Shown: positions 40,470 to 53,675, numbered from the stretch's first letter. The stretch: 64,000 nt of DNA from Rhodocyclales bacterium RIFCSPLOWO2_02_FULL_63_24 (GCA_001828935.1 MHZX01000063.1:1-64000); one strand, 5' to 3'. Program-made: numbers and translations. Notes: a model not told the origin generated them from the sequence alone.

Positions 40470-41524
40470 GCAAGACCCTGCTGATCATGGCTGGCGGCAC
40501 CGGTGGACACATCATGCCGGGTCTTGCCGTGGCCGAGCACTTGCGCGCGCAAGGCTGGAACATCGCCTGGATGGGCAACCCGGATGGCATGGAATCCAAG
40601 CTGACCGCCGGGCGCGGCTACGAGATGGCCTGGGTGCATTTCTCCGCGCTGCGCGGCAAGGGTTGGCTGCGCAAGCTGCTGCTGCCCTTCAACCTGCTGC
40701 GCGGTTTCAGCCAGGCATGGTCGCAGCTCAAGCGCATCCGGCCCGACGTGGTGTTGGGCATGGGTGGCTATGTCAGTTTCCCGGGCGGCATGATGGCTTC
40801 GCTGAGAGGTATTCCGCTGGTGCTGCACGAACAGAATTCGGTCGCCGGCCTCGCCAACAGCGTCTTGGCAAGGGTGGCCGACCGTGTGCTGAGCGGTTTC
40901 CCCGGCGTGCTGGAGCGGGGCGCTTGGGCGGGCAATCCGGTGCGCCCGGAAATCGCCGTCTTGCCGGCGCCGACTGTTCGCTATGAGCAGCGCAGCGGCC
41001 CGCTGCGCGTGCTGGTGGTGGGCGGCAGCCTTGGCGCGCAGGCCTTGAACGAAACCCTGCCCAAGGCCCTGGCCCTGCTCCCGGAGAACGAGCGTCCGCT
41101 GGTGATCCACCAGGCGGGCGAAAAACATCTGCCGATACTGAAGAGCCTCTATATATCGGCGGGCGTGCACGCCGATTGCATGGCCTTCATCAACGACATG
41201 GCCGCAGCCTACGGCTGGGCCGATCTGGTGATCTGCCGGGCCGGCGCGCTGACCGTGGCGGAACTCGCCGCGGCAGGGGTCGCCAGTCTGCTGGTGCCGT
41301 TCCCGCACGCGGTGGATGACCACCAGACTTCGAATGCGCGCTTTCTCAGCAATGCGGGTGCGGCGATCCTGCTGCCGCAGGACCAGTTGACGCCCGCGCG
41401 CCTGGCCGAGATCAGGAACCTGTCGCGCAGCCAACTTGCCCAAATGGCGGAAAAGGCGCGTGCGCTGGCGCGGCCTGAAGCGACTGCGGCGGTTGCCGCG
41501 ATCTGCCAGGAGGTGGCGAAATGA
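40466..41524 (+). CDS. murG: UDP-GlcNAc:lipid I GlcNAc transferase
   Basis: 352 residues, GT28 family. N-terminal [17 protein letters not shown], then [26 protein letters not shown] and [24 protein letters not shown] is the donor site. Converts lipid I to lipid II at the inner face of the membrane. Overlaps murC by 4 bp. Confidence 0.97.
   Translation: MSKTLLIMAGGTGGHIMPGLAVAEHLRAQGWNIAWMGNPDGMESKLTAGRGYEMAWVHFSALRGKGWLRKLLLPFNLLRGFSQAWSQLKRIRPDVVLGMGGYVSFPGGMMASLRGIPLVLHEQNSVAGLANSVLARVADRVLSGFPGVLERGAWAGNPVRPEIAVLPAPTVRYEQRSGPLRVLVVGGSLGAQALNETLPKALALLPENERPLVIHQAGEKHLPILKSLYISAGVHADCMAFINDMAAAYGWADLVICRAGALTVAELAAAGVASLLVPFPHAVDDHQTSNARFLSNAGAAILLPQDQLTPARLAEIRNLSRSQLAQMAEKARALARPEATAAVAAICQEVAK
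40954..40975 (-). repeat. 22-bp word, copy 8
   Basis: Minus-strand copy AGTCGGCGCCGGCA then AG then ACGGCG, in murG codons for VLPAPTV. The alignment with MurG proteins shows no insertion here. Confidence 0.7.
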
Positions 41525-42960
41525 AACATAAAGTCAAACGCATACATTTCGTCGGCATCGGCGGCTCGGGCATGTCCGGCATCGCCGAGGTGCTGGCGAA
41601 TCAGGGCTTCGAGGTCAGCGGTTCCGATCTCAGCGAGAGTGCGACGACGCGGCGCCTGGCGGCGCAGGGCATCCGCATTGCGATCGGGCATGGCGCGCAG
41701 AACGTTGCGCTGGCCGACGCGGTGGTGGTGTCGACCGCGGTGCGCGAGGACAACCCGGAGGTGGTCTCGGCGCGCGAGCGTCGCGTGCCGGTGGTGCCGC
41801 GCGCGCAGATGTTGGCCGAACTGATGCGCATCAAGCAGGGCGTGGCGATTGCCGGTACCCACGGCAAGACCACGACCACCAGCCTGGTCGCCAGCCTGCT
41901 GGCGGAGGGTGGCCTCGATCCGACCTTCGTCATCGGCGGCCGGCTGAATTCCGCCGGGGCCAACGCCAGGCTGGGTAGCGGCGAATTCCTGGTGGCCGAG
42001 GCGGACGAGTCGGACGCTTCCTTCCTGTTCCTCTCGCCGGTGATCTCGGTGGTGACCAACATCGATGCCGATCACATGGAAACCTATGGTCATGACTTCG
42101 GCCGCCTCAAGCAGGCCTTCGTCGATTTCCTGCACCGCCTGCCGTTCTATGGCGTTGCCGTGGTTTGCGGGGACGATCCCAACGTGCGCGAGATCATTCC
42201 GCGCGTGGCCAAGCAGATCGTCACCTACGGCATCGACAGCGAGGTCAATTTTCGCGCCGAAGACGTGGTAGCCGAAGGCGGCACCATGCGCTTTACCTGC
42301 GTGCGTACCAACGGGAGCGTGAGTCGCCTGCCCATCGTGCTCAATCTGCCGGGGCGCCACAATGTGCTGAATGCGCTGGCGGCCATCGCGGTGGCGACGG
42401 AAGTCGGCGTTGGCGACACGGCGATCATCAAGGCGCTGGCGGAGTTCAGGGGCGTCGGCCGGCGCTTCCAACGGTACGGCGAGATTCCCTGTCCGGCGGG
42501 CGGGACATTCACCCTGGTCGACGACTACGGCCATCACCCGGTGGAAATGGCCGCCACCCTCGCCGCGGCGCGCGGCGCTTTCCCTGGGCGGCGGCTGGTG
42601 CTGGCTTTTCAGCCGCATCGCTACACGCGCACCCGCGACTGCTTCGAGGACTTCGTCAAGGTGCTCGGCGGTGTCGATGCCCTGCTGCTGGCGGAGGTAT
42701 ATGCCGCCGGCGAAGCGCCGATCGTCGCCGCCGACGGCCGCACGCTGGTGCGCGCCTTGCGCGTTGCCTGCGCGCAAAGCGCCACTCCAGGCATGCAAGG
42801 CACCGGCAAGGTCGAACCGATCTTCGTCGAAGATATCGCGGCGATGCCGGCCGCCATTCTCGGCGCGGTGCGCGACGGCGACGTGGTGATCACCATGGGC
42901 GCCGGATCGATCGGTGGCGTACCGGCGCAGTTGAACAGGGCCGTGGCAGGCAATGACTGA
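41521..42960 (+). CDS. murC: UDP-MurNAc:L-alanine ligase
   Basis: 479 residues. [16 protein letters not shown] nucleotide site, ATP site [13 protein letters not shown], and [14 protein letters not shown]. Catalyses the first amino acid addition to UDP-MurNAc. Overlaps murB by 8 bp. Confidence 0.97.
   Translation: MKHKVKRIHFVGIGGSGMSGIAEVLANQGFEVSGSDLSESATTRRLAAQGIRIAIGHGAQNVALADAVVVSTAVREDNPEVVSARERRVPVVPRAQMLAELMRIKQGVAIAGTHGKTTTTSLVASLLAEGGLDPTFVIGGRLNSAGANARLGSGEFLVAEADESDASFLFLSPVISVVTNIDADHMETYGHDFGRLKQAFVDFLHRLPFYGVAVVCGDDPNVREIIPRVAKQIVTYGIDSEVNFRAEDVVAEGGTMRFTCVRTNGSVSRLPIVLNLPGRHNVLNALAAIAVATEVGVGDTAIIKALAEFRGVGRRFQRYGEIPCPAGGTFTLVDDYGHHPVEMAATLAAARGAFPGRRLVLAFQPHRYTRTRDCFEDFVKVLGGVDALLLAEVYAAGEAPIVAADGRTLVRALRVACAQSATPGMQGTGKVEPIFVEDIAAMPAAILGAVRDGDVVITMGAGSIGGVPAQLNRAVAGND
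42402..42423 (+). repeat. 22-bp word, copy 9
   Basis: Variant with TTGGCG, then AC and ACGGCG, in murC codons for EVGVGDTAI, a conserved-length part of the protein. Confidence 0.65.
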
Positions 42961-43876
42961 GTCACCGCGCAGTCCGGTGCGCGAGAACGAGTCCATGGCG
43001 GGGCACGTCTCATGGCGCGCCGGCGGCCCCGTGGCCCGCGCCTACTTCCCCTCCGACCTGGCCGATCTCGCCATCTTCCTGCAGCATCTGCGGTACGACG
43101 AGCCGCTGCTCATGGTGGGTCTCGGCAGCAACCTGCTGGTGCGCGACGGTGGTTTCGACGGCACCGCGATTTTCACCCATGGTGCGCTCGACACCCTGCG
43201 CCGGGAACCCGACGGCAGTTTCTATGTCGAGGCCGGCGTCGCTTCGCCCAAGCTGGCCCGCTTTGCCGGCAGGCAAGCCTGTGCCGAGGCCGAGTTTCTG
43301 GCGGGAATTCCCGGGACGATGGGCGGCGCGCTGGCGATGAATGCCGGTTGCCATGGCGGCGAGACCTGGCATTACGTCGAACGGGTGCTGATGCTGAACC
43401 GCCAGGGCGAGCGGATTGTCAGGCCTCCGGATGATTTTGCCATCGGCTATCGCCATGTCGGTCTCAAGCGCTCAAGCGACGAGATTTTTGCCGGTGCCTG
43501 GCTTCGTTTCCCGCCCGGCGACGCCGAAACGGCCAGCACCCGCCTGCGCGAACTGCTGGAGCGGCGGATCGCCACCCAGCCGCTGGCTTTGCCGAATGCC
43601 GGCTCGGTGTTCAGGAATCCGCCTGGCGATCATGCCGCACGCCTGATCGAGGCTGCCGGCCTAAAGGGCACACAGATCGATGGCGCGCAGGTTTCCGAAA
43701 AGCATGCGAATTTCATCGTTAATCCCGAGGGCAAGGCGACAGCGGGTGCGATAGAAATGCTAATCGGCCGGATTCAGGCGGAAGTTGAGGAAAAGTTCGG
43801 CATTCCCCTGTTGCGCGAGGTGCGCATTGTGGGTTCGGCAGCGAGTCAGTCAGGGCTGGGCAGAGAAGGAGTTTGA
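42953..43876 (+). CDS. murB: UDP-N-acetylenolpyruvoylglucosamine reductase
   Basis: 307 residues. FAD-binding motif [19 protein letters not shown], then [15 protein letters not shown] and a C-terminal [20 protein letters not shown]. Reduces the enolpyruvyl group to make UDP-MurNAc. Upstream overlap with murC and downstream one-base overlap with ddlB. Confidence 0.97.
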   Translation: MTESPRSPVRENESMAGHVSWRAGGPVARAYFPSDLADLAIFLQHLRYDEPLLMVGLGSNLLVRDGGFDGTAIFTHGALDTLRREPDGSFYVEAGVASPKLARFAGRQACAEAEFLAGIPGTMGGALAMNAGCHGGETWHYVERVLMLNRQGERIVRPPDDFAIGYRHVGLKRSSDEIFAGAWLRFPPGDAETASTRLRELLERRIATQPLALPNAGSVFRNPPGDHAARLIEAAGLKGTQIDGAQVSEKHANFIVNPEGKATAGAIEMLIGRIQAEVEEKFGIPLLREVRIVGSAASQSGLGREGV

Positions 43877-44784
43877 TGGATTTCGGCAAGGTGGCGGTGA
43901 TGATGGGCGGCAAGTCGGCCGAGCGCGAGGTTTCGCTGAAAAGCGGTACTGCGGTGCTGGCCGCGCTGCGTTCGTGCGGCGTCGACGCGCACAGTTTCGA
44001 TCCGCAGGACAAAGCGCTGGAGGCGCTGCATGCCGAGCGTTTCCAGCGTGTCTTCATCGCCCTGCACGGCCGCGGCGGCGAAGACGGCACGCTGCAGGGC
44101 GCGCTGGATCTGCTGGCGATTCCCTATACCGGCAGCGGCGTGTTGGCGTCCGCGCTGGCGATGGACAAGTGGCGCTCGAAGCTGGTCTGGCAAGCCGTCG
44201 GGCTGCCGGTGCCGGATTACGTGGTGCTCGATGCCGCCAGCGATTTTGCCGCGATCGAAGCGCGGCTGGGCCTGCCCTTGTTCGTCAAGCCGGCCAACGA
44301 GGGTTCCAGCATCGGTATCAGCAAGGTCAAACAGGCGGGCGGCCTGCGTGCTGCCTATGAACTCGCGGCCCGCTTCGATAGCTGCGTGATTGCCGAGAAA
44401 TATCTGGGCGGCGGCGAGTTCACCGTCGGCATCTTGGCCGGCCAGGCCTTGCCGGTGATCCGCATCGTCCCGGCCACCGAGTTCTACGACTACGACGCCA
44501 AGTATCTGCGCGACGACACCGAATACCGGATTCCAAGCGGCCTCGGTGCCGAGCGCGAAAGCGAAATGCGCGATCTGGCGCTGCGTGCCTTCGCCGTGCT
44601 CGGCGGGCGCGGCTGGGGCCGCATGGACCTGATGCTGGATGGCGAGGGGCGGATCTGCTGCCTGGAGGCGAATACCTCGCCGGGCATGACCGACCATTCG
44701 CTGGTGCCGATGGCGGCGCGGGCGGCCGGCATCCAGTTTTCCCAGCTTGTGCTCCGACTGCTCGAAGAGGCCCGTTATGGCTAA
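43876..44784 (+). CDS. ddlB: D-alanine:D-alanine ligase
   Basis: 302 residues from the ATG that shares its A with the murB TGA. ATP-grasp fold; [17 protein letters not shown] terminus, [17 protein letters not shown] and [16 protein letters not shown]. Makes D-Ala-D-Ala for MurF. Overlaps ftsQ by 8 bp. Confidence 0.97.
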   Translation: MDFGKVAVMMGGKSAEREVSLKSGTAVLAALRSCGVDAHSFDPQDKALEALHAERFQRVFIALHGRGGEDGTLQGALDLLAIPYTGSGVLASALAMDKWRSKLVWQAVGLPVPDYVVLDAASDFAAIEARLGLPLFVKPANEGSSIGISKVKQAGGLRAAYELAARFDSCVIAEKYLGGGEFTVGILAGQALPVIRIVPATEFYDYDAKYLRDDTEYRIPSGLGAERESEMRDLALRAFAVLGGRGWGRMDLMLDGEGRICCLEANTSPGMTDHSLVPMAARAAGIQFSQLVLRLLEEARYG

Positions 44785-45559
44785 GCCGCGGGGCAATACC
44801 CGGACCGAGCCAGGCGCCGGCGACGGCTTCTGGGATCGGCCGATGCTGATCAATCTGCTGGCCGATCTGCTGCTGCTGGCAGGCGGCGTCTTGTTGGCCT
44901 GGGCCGGCGCCATGGCGCTGCAGCGCTTGCCGGTGTTTCCGCTGAAGCAACTGGTGGTCGTGACTCCGCTGGATCAAGTCTCGCGCGCGCAGATTGAACA
45001 CACGGCGCGCAGCGCGCTGTCCGGGAATTTCTTTACCGTGAATCTGGAAGCGGCGCAGGCGGCTTTTGAACGCATGCCCTGGGTGCGCTCGGCCTCCCTG
45101 CGCCGCCTTTGGCCGGACGGCGTCGAGCTGGCGCTTGAAGAGCACCGCGCGGCGGCGCGGTGGACCCCGCAGGAAGGCGAGGCGCGCCTGGTCAATAGCC
45201 GCGGCGAGGTTTTCCTGGCGTCAAGCCGTGAGGCGCTGCCGGCCTTCGCCGGGCCCGAGGGCTCCGCGCCTCGTGTGCTGGCCCGCTACCAGGAATTCAA
45301 CGACGGCCTGGCGGCAATCGGACGCAAGCCAGTCGCGATTCATCTTTCCGCGCGCGAGGCCTGGCAACTCAAGCTGGATGACGGTGTGGTGCTGGAGCTT
45401 GGCCGCGACCAGCCCAAGCATCCGCTGGCCGACCGTCTGCGCCGCTTTACGACCCACTATGCCACCGTGAGCAGCTCGGCGAAAAATCGCCTGCAAACCA
45501 TCGGTGTAGTGGATATGCGTTACCCGAATGGATTCGCCCTGCGGGCGAGCAAGAGCTGA
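44777..45559 (+). CDS. ftsQ: Cell division protein FtsQ
   Basis: 260 residues. Cytoplasmic tail, one membrane helix ([18 protein letters not shown]), POTRA domain about 60-130 ([34 protein letters not shown]) and the FtsQ beta domain. ATG at 44777 follows AGAGG. Bridges the early and late divisome. Stop overlaps ftsA by one base. Confidence 0.95.
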   Translation: MAKPRGNTRTEPGAGDGFWDRPMLINLLADLLLLAGGVLLAWAGAMALQRLPVFPLKQLVVVTPLDQVSRAQIEHTARSALSGNFFTVNLEAAQAAFERMPWVRSASLRRLWPDGVELALEEHRAAARWTPQEGEARLVNSRGEVFLASSREALPAFAGPEGSAPRVLARYQEFNDGLAAIGRKPVAIHLSAREAWQLKLDDGVVLELGRDQPKHPLADRLRRFTTHYATVSSSAKNRLQTIGVVDMRYPNGFALRASKS

Positions 45560-46791
45560 TGAGCAAAGAAGCGAAACGTGACCTGATTGTCGGCCTCGAC
45601 ATCGGCACCTCCAAGATCGTCGCGATTGTCGGCGAAATGGATGTCGAGGGGAGGCTGGGCATCCTCGGCCTGGGCACCCAGGAGTCGACCGGGCTGAAGC
45701 GCGGCATGGTGATCAACATCGAGGCCACGGTCAATTCGATCTCCAAGGCCATCGCCGAAGTCGAGATGATGGCCGGCTGCAAGGTGCGCGAGGTGTACAC
45801 CGGCATCGCCGGCAGCCACATCAAGAGCAAGGACTCCACGGGCATGGCCGTGGTGCGTGAGAAGGAAGTCACCCAGTTCGACGTCGAGCGCGCCATCGAA
45901 GCCGCCAACGCGACCTCGATCTCGGCCGACGACCAGATCCTGCACACGCTGGTGCAGGAGTTCATCGTCGATGGCCAGGATGGTGTCAAGGAGCCGATCG
46001 GCATGGACGCAAAGCGGCTCGACGTCAAGGTGCATCTGGTCACCGGCGCGGTGACGGCGGTGCAGAACATCGTCAAGTGCGTGCATCGTTGCGGCCTCGA
46101 AGTGGTCGACCTGGTGCTGCAGCCGCTGGCCTCGGGCTATGCCGTATTGACCGAGGACGAGAAGGATGTCGGCGTCTGCCTGGTCGATATCGGCGGCGGT
46201 ACCACGGACATCGCGGTCTTCGTGCAGGGCGCAATCCGCCACACGGCGGTGATTCCGATTGCCGGCGACCAGCTGACCAACGACATCGCGATCGCCTTGC
46301 GCACCTCGACCCAGGACGCCGAGGACATCAAGATGCGCTACGGCGTCGCGTTGCAGCAACTGGCGAACCCGGAAGACATGATCGAGGTGCCCGGCGTCGG
46401 CGATCGTCCGGCGACCCAGCTTTCGCGCCAGACCCTGGCCGGTTTCATCCAGCCGCGGGTCGAGGAGATATTCCAGAAGGTGCAGGAGGAGCTGCATCGC
46501 AGCGGCAAGGAGCGTCTGCTGCGCGCCGGCATCGTGCTGACCGGCGGCGCGGCGCAGATGCCGGGCATGGCCGATCTGGGCGAGGAGATTTTTCACAACA
46601 CCGTGAAGTTGGCGATGCCGCATTACGACGGCAATTTGCGCGACTACGTGCGCAATCCGCGCTACTCCACGGCGATGGGTTTGTTGCTGGAAGGGGTGGC
46701 GCAGCGTCAGCGCGGCATGAAGGCGCAGAGCCCGAGGAGCTTTGGGCAGGTTCTGGCGCGGATGCGGGCGTGGTTCACCAGGAATTTTTGA
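45559..46791 (+). CDS. ftsA: Cell division protein FtsA
   Basis: 410 residues, actin fold. VGLDIGTSKIVAIVGE phosphate loop, SHUT-domain region after 85, LVDIGGGTTDIAVF and VLTGGAAQMPGM nucleotide motifs. The basic, Trp/Phe-containing tail (ARMRAWFTRNF) fits a membrane-targeting helix. Anchors FtsZ to the membrane. Confidence 0.97.
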   Translation: MSKEAKRDLIVGLDIGTSKIVAIVGEMDVEGRLGILGLGTQESTGLKRGMVINIEATVNSISKAIAEVEMMAGCKVREVYTGIAGSHIKSKDSTGMAVVREKEVTQFDVERAIEAANATSISADDQILHTLVQEFIVDGQDGVKEPIGMDAKRLDVKVHLVTGAVTAVQNIVKCVHRCGLEVVDLVLQPLASGYAVLTEDEKDVGVCLVDIGGGTTDIAVFVQGAIRHTAVIPIAGDQLTNDIAIALRTSTQDAEDIKMRYGVALQQLANPEDMIEVPGVGDRPATQLSRQTLAGFIQPRVEEIFQKVQEELHRSGKERLLRAGIVLTGGAAQMPGMADLGEEIFHNTVKLAMPHYDGNLRDYVRNPRYSTAMGLLLEGVAQRQRGMKAQSPRSFGQVLARMRAWFTRNF

Positions 46792-46818
46792 TCAAGTGGG
46801 TCTTTTCAGGAGGCGAGA

Positions 46819-48012
46819 ATGTTTGAACTCGAGGAAGTAGCGACACCGGAACCGGACACGAGCTCGACGGTAATCAAGGTCGTCGGCGTTGGCGGCGCGG
46901 GCGGCAATGCGGTTGAGCACATGATTCGCGAAGGTGTGGGCGGCGTCGAATTCATCTGCTGCAACACCGATGCGCAGGCGCTGAAGAAAAGCAGCGCCCA
47001 CGTCAAGCTGCAACTCGGCCCGGGGCTGGGCGCGGGCGGCAAGCCGGAAAAGGCCAGGGAACTTGCCGTGCTCGACCGTGCGCGCATCGCCGAGGCGCTG
47101 ACGGGTGCGCACATGGTGTTCATCACCGCCGGCATGGGCGGCGGCACCGGCACCGGCGCCGGCCCGATCGTCGCCGAGGTGGCGCGCGAACTGGGCATCC
47201 TGACCGTGGCCGTGGTGACCAAGCCCTTCGAATACGAAGGCAAGCGCAAGCGCCTGGCGGAAGAGGGCGTGGCCGAGCTGGCCCGCCATGTCGATTCGCT
47301 GATCATCATCCTCAACGAAAAGCTCGAAGAGGTCCTCGGCGACGAAGTCAGCATGCTCGAAGCCTTCCAGGCGGCCGACAACGTGCTGCGCAACGCGGTG
47401 GGCGGCATCGCCGAGATCATCAACGTGCCGGGTCTGGTCAACGTCGACTTCGAGGACGTGCGCACCGTGATGGGCGAGATGGGCAAGGCCATGATGGGCT
47501 CCGCCGTCGCCGCCGGCGTCGATCGCGCCCGCGTCGCGGCCGAGGAGGCGGTGGCCAGTCCGTTGCTGGAAGGCATCGAGCTTTCCGGTGCGCGCGGTGT
47601 GCTGGTGAACATCACTGCCAGCACTACGCTCGGCCTCAAGGAATACAAGGAGGTGATGAACACCATCCGCCAATACACAGCGCCCGAGGCCACCGTGATC
47701 TGTGGCGCCGTGTTCGACGAGACCATGGAAGACCAGTTGCGCGTGACGGTGGTCGCCACCGGCCTCGGCGGCGTCGTCGCCCGCGAGGCCGTCAAGCCGC
47801 GGATCAGCATGGTCGAGACGGTCGGCCTGCGCACCGGAACCGACAATCTGCCGGTGTACGACGCCGGGATCAGCCAGGTGCAGATCGATCTCTCCAGCGT
47901 CACCAGCAGCGCGCGCGGCAGCACGCCACGCAACGCGCAAGCGGATGCGATGGCGGCGTCCGGCGTGGACAAGTACGACATTCCGGCTTTCCTGCGTCGT
48001 CAGTCTGATTGA
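46819..48012 (+). CDS. ftsZ: Cell division GTPase FtsZ
   Basis: 397 residues. Tubulin signature GGGTGTGAGP, nucleotide start VVGVGGAGGNAVEHM, T7 loop NVDFEDVRTVM. The C-terminal peptide KYDIPAFLRRQ is the conserved site for FtsA and ZipA. AGGAGG-type ribosome site (CAGGAGGCGAGA) just upstream, suiting high expression. Confidence 0.98.
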   Translation: MFELEEVATPEPDTSSTVIKVVGVGGAGGNAVEHMIREGVGGVEFICCNTDAQALKKSSAHVKLQLGPGLGAGGKPEKARELAVLDRARIAEALTGAHMVFITAGMGGGTGTGAGPIVAEVARELGILTVAVVTKPFEYEGKRKRLAEEGVAELARHVDSLIIILNEKLEEVLGDEVSMLEAFQAADNVLRNAVGGIAEIINVPGLVNVDFEDVRTVMGEMGKAMMGSAVAAGVDRARVAAEEAVASPLLEGIELSGARGVLVNITASTTLGLKEYKEVMNTIRQYTAPEATVICGAVFDETMEDQLRVTVVATGLGGVVAREAVKPRISMVETVGLRTGTDNLPVYDAGISQVQIDLSSVTSSARGSTPRNAQADAMAASGVDKYDIPAFLRRQSD

Positions 48013-48024
48013 AAGGGCGGTCTT

Positions 48025-48067
48025 GCAAGCGCTGCGGCGGGGGTTTCTCCCGCCGCAGCAGGCTTGC
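48025..48067 (+). terminator. Strong hairpin between ftsZ and lpxC
   Basis: Perfect 11-bp arms GCTGCGGCGGG / CCCGCCGCAGC with a 7-base loop, extended by GCAAGC / GCTTGC outside a 2-base bulge. No U run follows, so it could be a pause site, a processing signal or a Rho-assisted stop rather than an intrinsic terminator. Confidence 0.65.
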
Positions 48068-48113
48068 GTGATAAAATTGCCGCTCCGCACAATTCCATAT
48101 AGATTGCAGCACC

Positions 48114-49028
48114 ATGCTTCGTCAGCGCACCCTGAAATCAGTCGTCAAGGCCACCGGCGTGGGGCTGCACTCCGGCGCCAAGGTGTCGCTTGCGCTGCGC
48201 CCGGCTCAGCCGGATACCGGTGTCGTCTTTCGTCGTGTTGACCTGACGCCTCCGGTCGATCTCAAGGCCGACCCCTTCGGCGTCGGCGATACGCGGCTGG
48301 CCTCCTGCCTGGAACGGGGTGGGGTCAAGGTCGCCACTGTCGAGCACCTGATGTCCGCGTTGGCTGGACTCGGTATCGACAACATCTATATTGATGTCGA
48401 CGCTGCCGAACTGCCGATCATGGATGGCTCGGCGGCTCCCTACGTTTTCCTGCTCCAGTCGGCCGGGATCGAGGAACAAAACGCCGCCAAGAAATTTCTG
48501 CGGGTGAAGAAGGTCGTCGAAGCGAAGGACGGCGACAAATGGGCGCGGCTGTCGCCCTATGACGGCTTCAGTCTGGAATTCTCCATTGTTTTCAATCATC
48601 CGGCGATGGATCGCGCCGCTTCGCGGGCCCGCATCGATTTTGCCGATCAATCCTATCTGCGGGAGGTGGCGCGAGCCCGCACCTTCGGCTTCATGCAGGA
48701 TGTCGAAAGCCTGCGCGATCAGGGGCTGGCTCTGGGGGGCAGCCTCGAAAACGCCATCGTGATGGACGAGTACCGGGTGCTCAACAGCGATGGCCTGCGT
48801 TACGCCGACGAATTCGTCAAGCACAAGATTCTCGACGCGATCGGCGATCTCTACCTCGCCGGCCATCCCTTGCTGGGAGCGTTTTCAGCCCACAAGTCGG
48901 GGCACGCGCTGAACAATATGCTGCTGCGCGAACTGCTGGCCGATGCTTCGGCCTGGGAGTTGGTCAGCTTTCAGCGTGCCGAGGAAGCGCCGGGAAGCAT
49001 CGCCCGGCTGTATCCGCAACTGGTGTAG
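48114..49028 (+). CDS. lpxC: UDP-3-O-acyl-GlcNAc deacetylase
   Basis: 304 residues. Zinc and catalytic motifs [13 protein letters not shown] and [15 protein letters not shown], with a further His in HKSGHALNN. First committed step of lipid A synthesis. As in many proteobacteria it closes the dcw cluster. Confidence 0.97.
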   Translation: MLRQRTLKSVVKATGVGLHSGAKVSLALRPAQPDTGVVFRRVDLTPPVDLKADPFGVGDTRLASCLERGGVKVATVEHLMSALAGLGIDNIYIDVDAAELPIMDGSAAPYVFLLQSAGIEEQNAAKKFLRVKKVVEAKDGDKWARLSPYDGFSLEFSIVFNHPAMDRAASRARIDFADQSYLREVARARTFGFMQDVESLRDQGLALGGSLENAIVMDEYRVLNSDGLRYADEFVKHKILDAIGDLYLAGHPLLGAFSAHKSGHALNNMLLRELLADASAWELVSFQRAEEAPGSIARLYPQLV

Positions 49029-49030
49029 CC

Positions 49031-49213
49031 ATGCTCTTGTTGCGGATCGTCGGCATACTTACGGCGATCACCATTGGCAGCGGAATCGTCGCCTGGTTGT
49101 TTACAGGCGACAGACGTTACCTGGCCTTGTCGGGTCGCGTCGCCAAGGCCGCGCTGGTTTTCGCGTTTGTAGTGCTGGTCCTGATGGCCGCCGAGCGTCT
49201 GTTCATTCTTTGA
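49031..49213 (+). CDS. Small two-helix membrane protein
   Basis: 60 residues starting 2 bp after lpxC. Two hydrophobic helices (IVGILTAITIGSGIVAWLF and AALVFAFVVLVLMAA) joined by a short loop GDRRYLALSGR. Proteins of this kind follow lpxC in related betaproteobacteria as far as recalled, but no function is known. Its end overlaps the convergent DciA-like gene by 11 bp. Confidence 0.7.
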   Translation: MLLLRIVGILTAITIGSGIVAWLFTGDRRYLALSGRVAKAALVFAFVVLVLMAAERLFIL

Positions 49214-49640
49214 TGCTGCGGATCAGGCGCTCCAACGCGGCCTTAAGTGGAGATTCACTGGGTAGGCGGCACGCCAAATCAGTAAGTCCTTGCTTCTGTC
49301 TAAACCCAGGCAGGGTGGGCCTTTGGTGTGGCGGCCTTGGTGGAGAGGGGTTTCGGGCTTGCACTCGGACCTCAATTTGGGTTACCTTTGCGTCCTTGTT
49401 CGATAAATCGCTGGCGAGACGTGGTCCGAATTGACGGATTTTCGCCGCGACCGCGCCGTTGGCGGCGTGGATAAATAGTTTCCCCAGACGGAAGTTGGCA
49501 ACCCGGGCATGAGGTCTTAGCGCCTCCGGCAAAGCGGCTTCCAGACGATGCTGGAATTGGAGCAGACGTTGGGCGTGGGCCGCAAGCCGCGCCATGCTGT
49601 CACCGGAGGCAAGGTGTTCCTGGAGACTGCGCGCTGTCAT
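49203..49640 (-). CDS. DUF721 / DciA-like protein
   Basis: 145 residues from the ATG giving MTARSLQEHLASGDS; a longer start at 49676 lies inside a dispersed repeat and is less likely. N-terminal DUF721 features: alternating helices then LRPHARVANFRLGKLFIHAANGAVAAKIRQF. DciA loads the replicative helicase DnaB in bacteria lacking DnaC, a plausible role. Often found beside lpxC and secA. Confidence 0.8.
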   Translation of the reverse strand: MTARSLQEHLASGDSMARLAAHAQRLLQFQHRLEAALPEALRPHARVANFRLGKLFIHAANGAVAAKIRQFGPRLASDLSNKDAKVTQIEVRVQARNPSPPRPPHQRPTLPGFRQKQGLTDLACRLPSESPLKAALERLIRSIKE

Positions 49641-49648
49641 CGAAAATG

Positions 49649-49709
49649 AAGTTTTAGTGAAGGCTGACGCAGGCATTATCGGCGTTAAACCTGCTGGCCA
49701 TAACTAAAA
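49649..49709 (+). repeat. 61-bp dispersed element, copy B
   Basis: Matches 19003-19063 at roughly 80 percent. Lies between the divergent DciA-like and M23 genes and ends 23 bp before the M23 ATG, so it forms much of that promoter or leader region. Contains GTGAAGGC and a TGACGC / GCGTTA stem. Confidence 0.8.
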
Positions 49710-49732
49710 ACGAAACTGAAGGGAGGGAAGGG

Positions 49733-50680
49733 ATGCATATTATTCTCGTCTCTGACCGGCTGGCAACCGCAAGAAGCATCACGCTGACTTGGCGTCATGC
49801 GGTATTTTTTGTGGTGGCCTTGTTTAGCTCGGTCCTTGTCTTGTCGTCGCTGTTTTCCTATGTCACGGTCCGCCATGCGGCGGAAATCCGGCTTCCCTTT
49901 CTGCAGGATCTGGTGCGTGCGGTAAACGCCGAAGAGACTCAGCGTTCGAAGGATTTCGTGCGCGAAAACCTGAACGCCATGGCGGTCAAGCTGGGCCAGA
50001 TGCAGGCGCAACTGATGCGACTCGACACGATAGGCGAGCGGCTCGCCGGCATGGCGGGCGTCAAACCCCAGGACCTCAAGGCCTTTGAGGTCAAGTCCGA
50101 TGGCCGCGGCGGTCCTCTGGTATTGCCGGCGGCGGTATCTTCGACGGAACTGCAACGAGCTGTTGACGCATTGGCGAATCAGGTCGAAGCGAAATCCGAC
50201 GCGATTTCCATGATCGAGTCGCAGATGCTCGAGGACCGTATCAGGAAGAGCCTGTTGCCGACCAGCCTGCCGGTGGAGATGCAATGGAATGCCTCGACTT
50301 ACGGTTGGCGCGTCGATCCGTTTACCGGCGAGCGGGCCATGCACGAGGGTGTGGATTTCGTGGCGCTGGCCGGTACCGGCATCCGTGCCGCCGCCTCCGG
50401 GGTGGTGATTGCCGCCGAGCGCCATCCGCAATACGGGAATATGGTGGAAATCGACCACGGCAAGGATTTGACCACGCGTTATGCACATGCCTCAAGGCTG
50501 CTGGTCAAGCCCGGACAGTTGGTAAAACGCGGCCAGAAAATCGCCGAAGTGGGATCTACTGGACGTTCCACCGGGCCGCACCTGCATTTTGAGGTGCGCA
50601 TTCGCGGTCTGGCGCAGAATCCGGACCGCTTCCTGCGTCTGGCGCAGGCGAGCCAGAAGCAAGTCGCGCATCGCCACTGA
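49733..50680 (+). CDS. M23-family cell-wall endopeptidase
   Basis: 315 residues. N-terminal membrane anchor (AVFFVVALFSSVLVLSSLF), coiled coil about 60-175, then an M23 domain: first zinc motif HEGVDF, last motif HLHFEVRI. All metal ligands look intact, so it may be an active DD-endopeptidase rather than an EnvC-type activator. GGAGGGAAGGG lies before the ATG. Commonly found upstream of secA in this group. Confidence 0.9.
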   Translation: MHIILVSDRLATARSITLTWRHAVFFVVALFSSVLVLSSLFSYVTVRHAAEIRLPFLQDLVRAVNAEETQRSKDFVRENLNAMAVKLGQMQAQLMRLDTIGERLAGMAGVKPQDLKAFEVKSDGRGGPLVLPAAVSSTELQRAVDALANQVEAKSDAISMIESQMLEDRIRKSLLPTSLPVEMQWNASTYGWRVDPFTGERAMHEGVDFVALAGTGIRAAASGVVIAAERHPQYGNMVEIDHGKDLTTRYAHASRLLVKPGQLVKRGQKIAEVGSTGRSTGPHLHFEVRIRGLAQNPDRFLRLAQASQKQVAHRH

Positions 50681-50683
50681 GCG

Positions 50684-50713
50684 TGCGGGGAGGCGGACAC
50701 CCTCCGCATGCTA
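50684..50713 (+). terminator. Probable hairpin after the M23 gene
   Basis: TGCGG...GAGG pairs with CCTCCGCA across a short loop directly after the stop, followed some bases later by a T-rich stretch. Stem has a bulge. Confidence 0.4.
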
Positions 50714-50819
50714 AAATCCTCGTTTTGCTTTTCCCCGGTCGAATCGCGGCCGCGTACCCCATGATCTCCGGTTTTAGTTCCAGCGTAACGTCCGCTTGCG
50801 CGGATATAAGCTTTCTCTG

Positions 50820-50842
50820 AAGCCGGCTTTTGATTGAAAAAA

Positions 50843-50856
<14 letters not shown>
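50820..50856 (+). promoter_or_regulatory. Inverted repeat with secA start codon in its loop
   Basis: AAGCCGG at 50820-50826 pairs with CCGGCTT at 50850-50856, leaving a 23-base A/T-rich loop that holds the ATG. No strong Shine-Dalgarno is present. Might modulate secA translation; no SecM-like gene is seen upstream. Confidence 0.4.
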
Positions 50857-53566
<2,710 letters not shown>

Positions 53567-53610
53567 GGATTCCGCCGCAGGGTCGCCTCAAGGCGGGACC
53601 GCCTTCACGC

Positions 53611-53675
53611 GGAGCCGGCGAGGCCGGCGAACCGCGGTCACTCCCGCCCTCGGGGCGGGGGATGGGGGATGGGCC
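53611..53675 (+). repeat. GTCACCCCC-type element in the secA-mtnA gap
   Basis: Stem GCCGGC/GCCGGC with GAG loop, then GAAC, GCGGTCACTCCC, a CCGCCC/GGGCGG hairpin and GGGGGATGGGGGATGGG up to the mtnA ATG. Third copy beside those ending rsmH and murF, here non-coding. Confidence 0.8.

Noticed and set aside
46882-46899. GTCGGCGTTGGCGG in ftsZ and a similar string near 48277-48298 in lpxC as further copies of the 22-bp word
   Set aside because: They encode conserved protein motifs (VVGVGGAGG in Fts[11 protein letters not shown] in LpxC) and lack the ACGGCG end.
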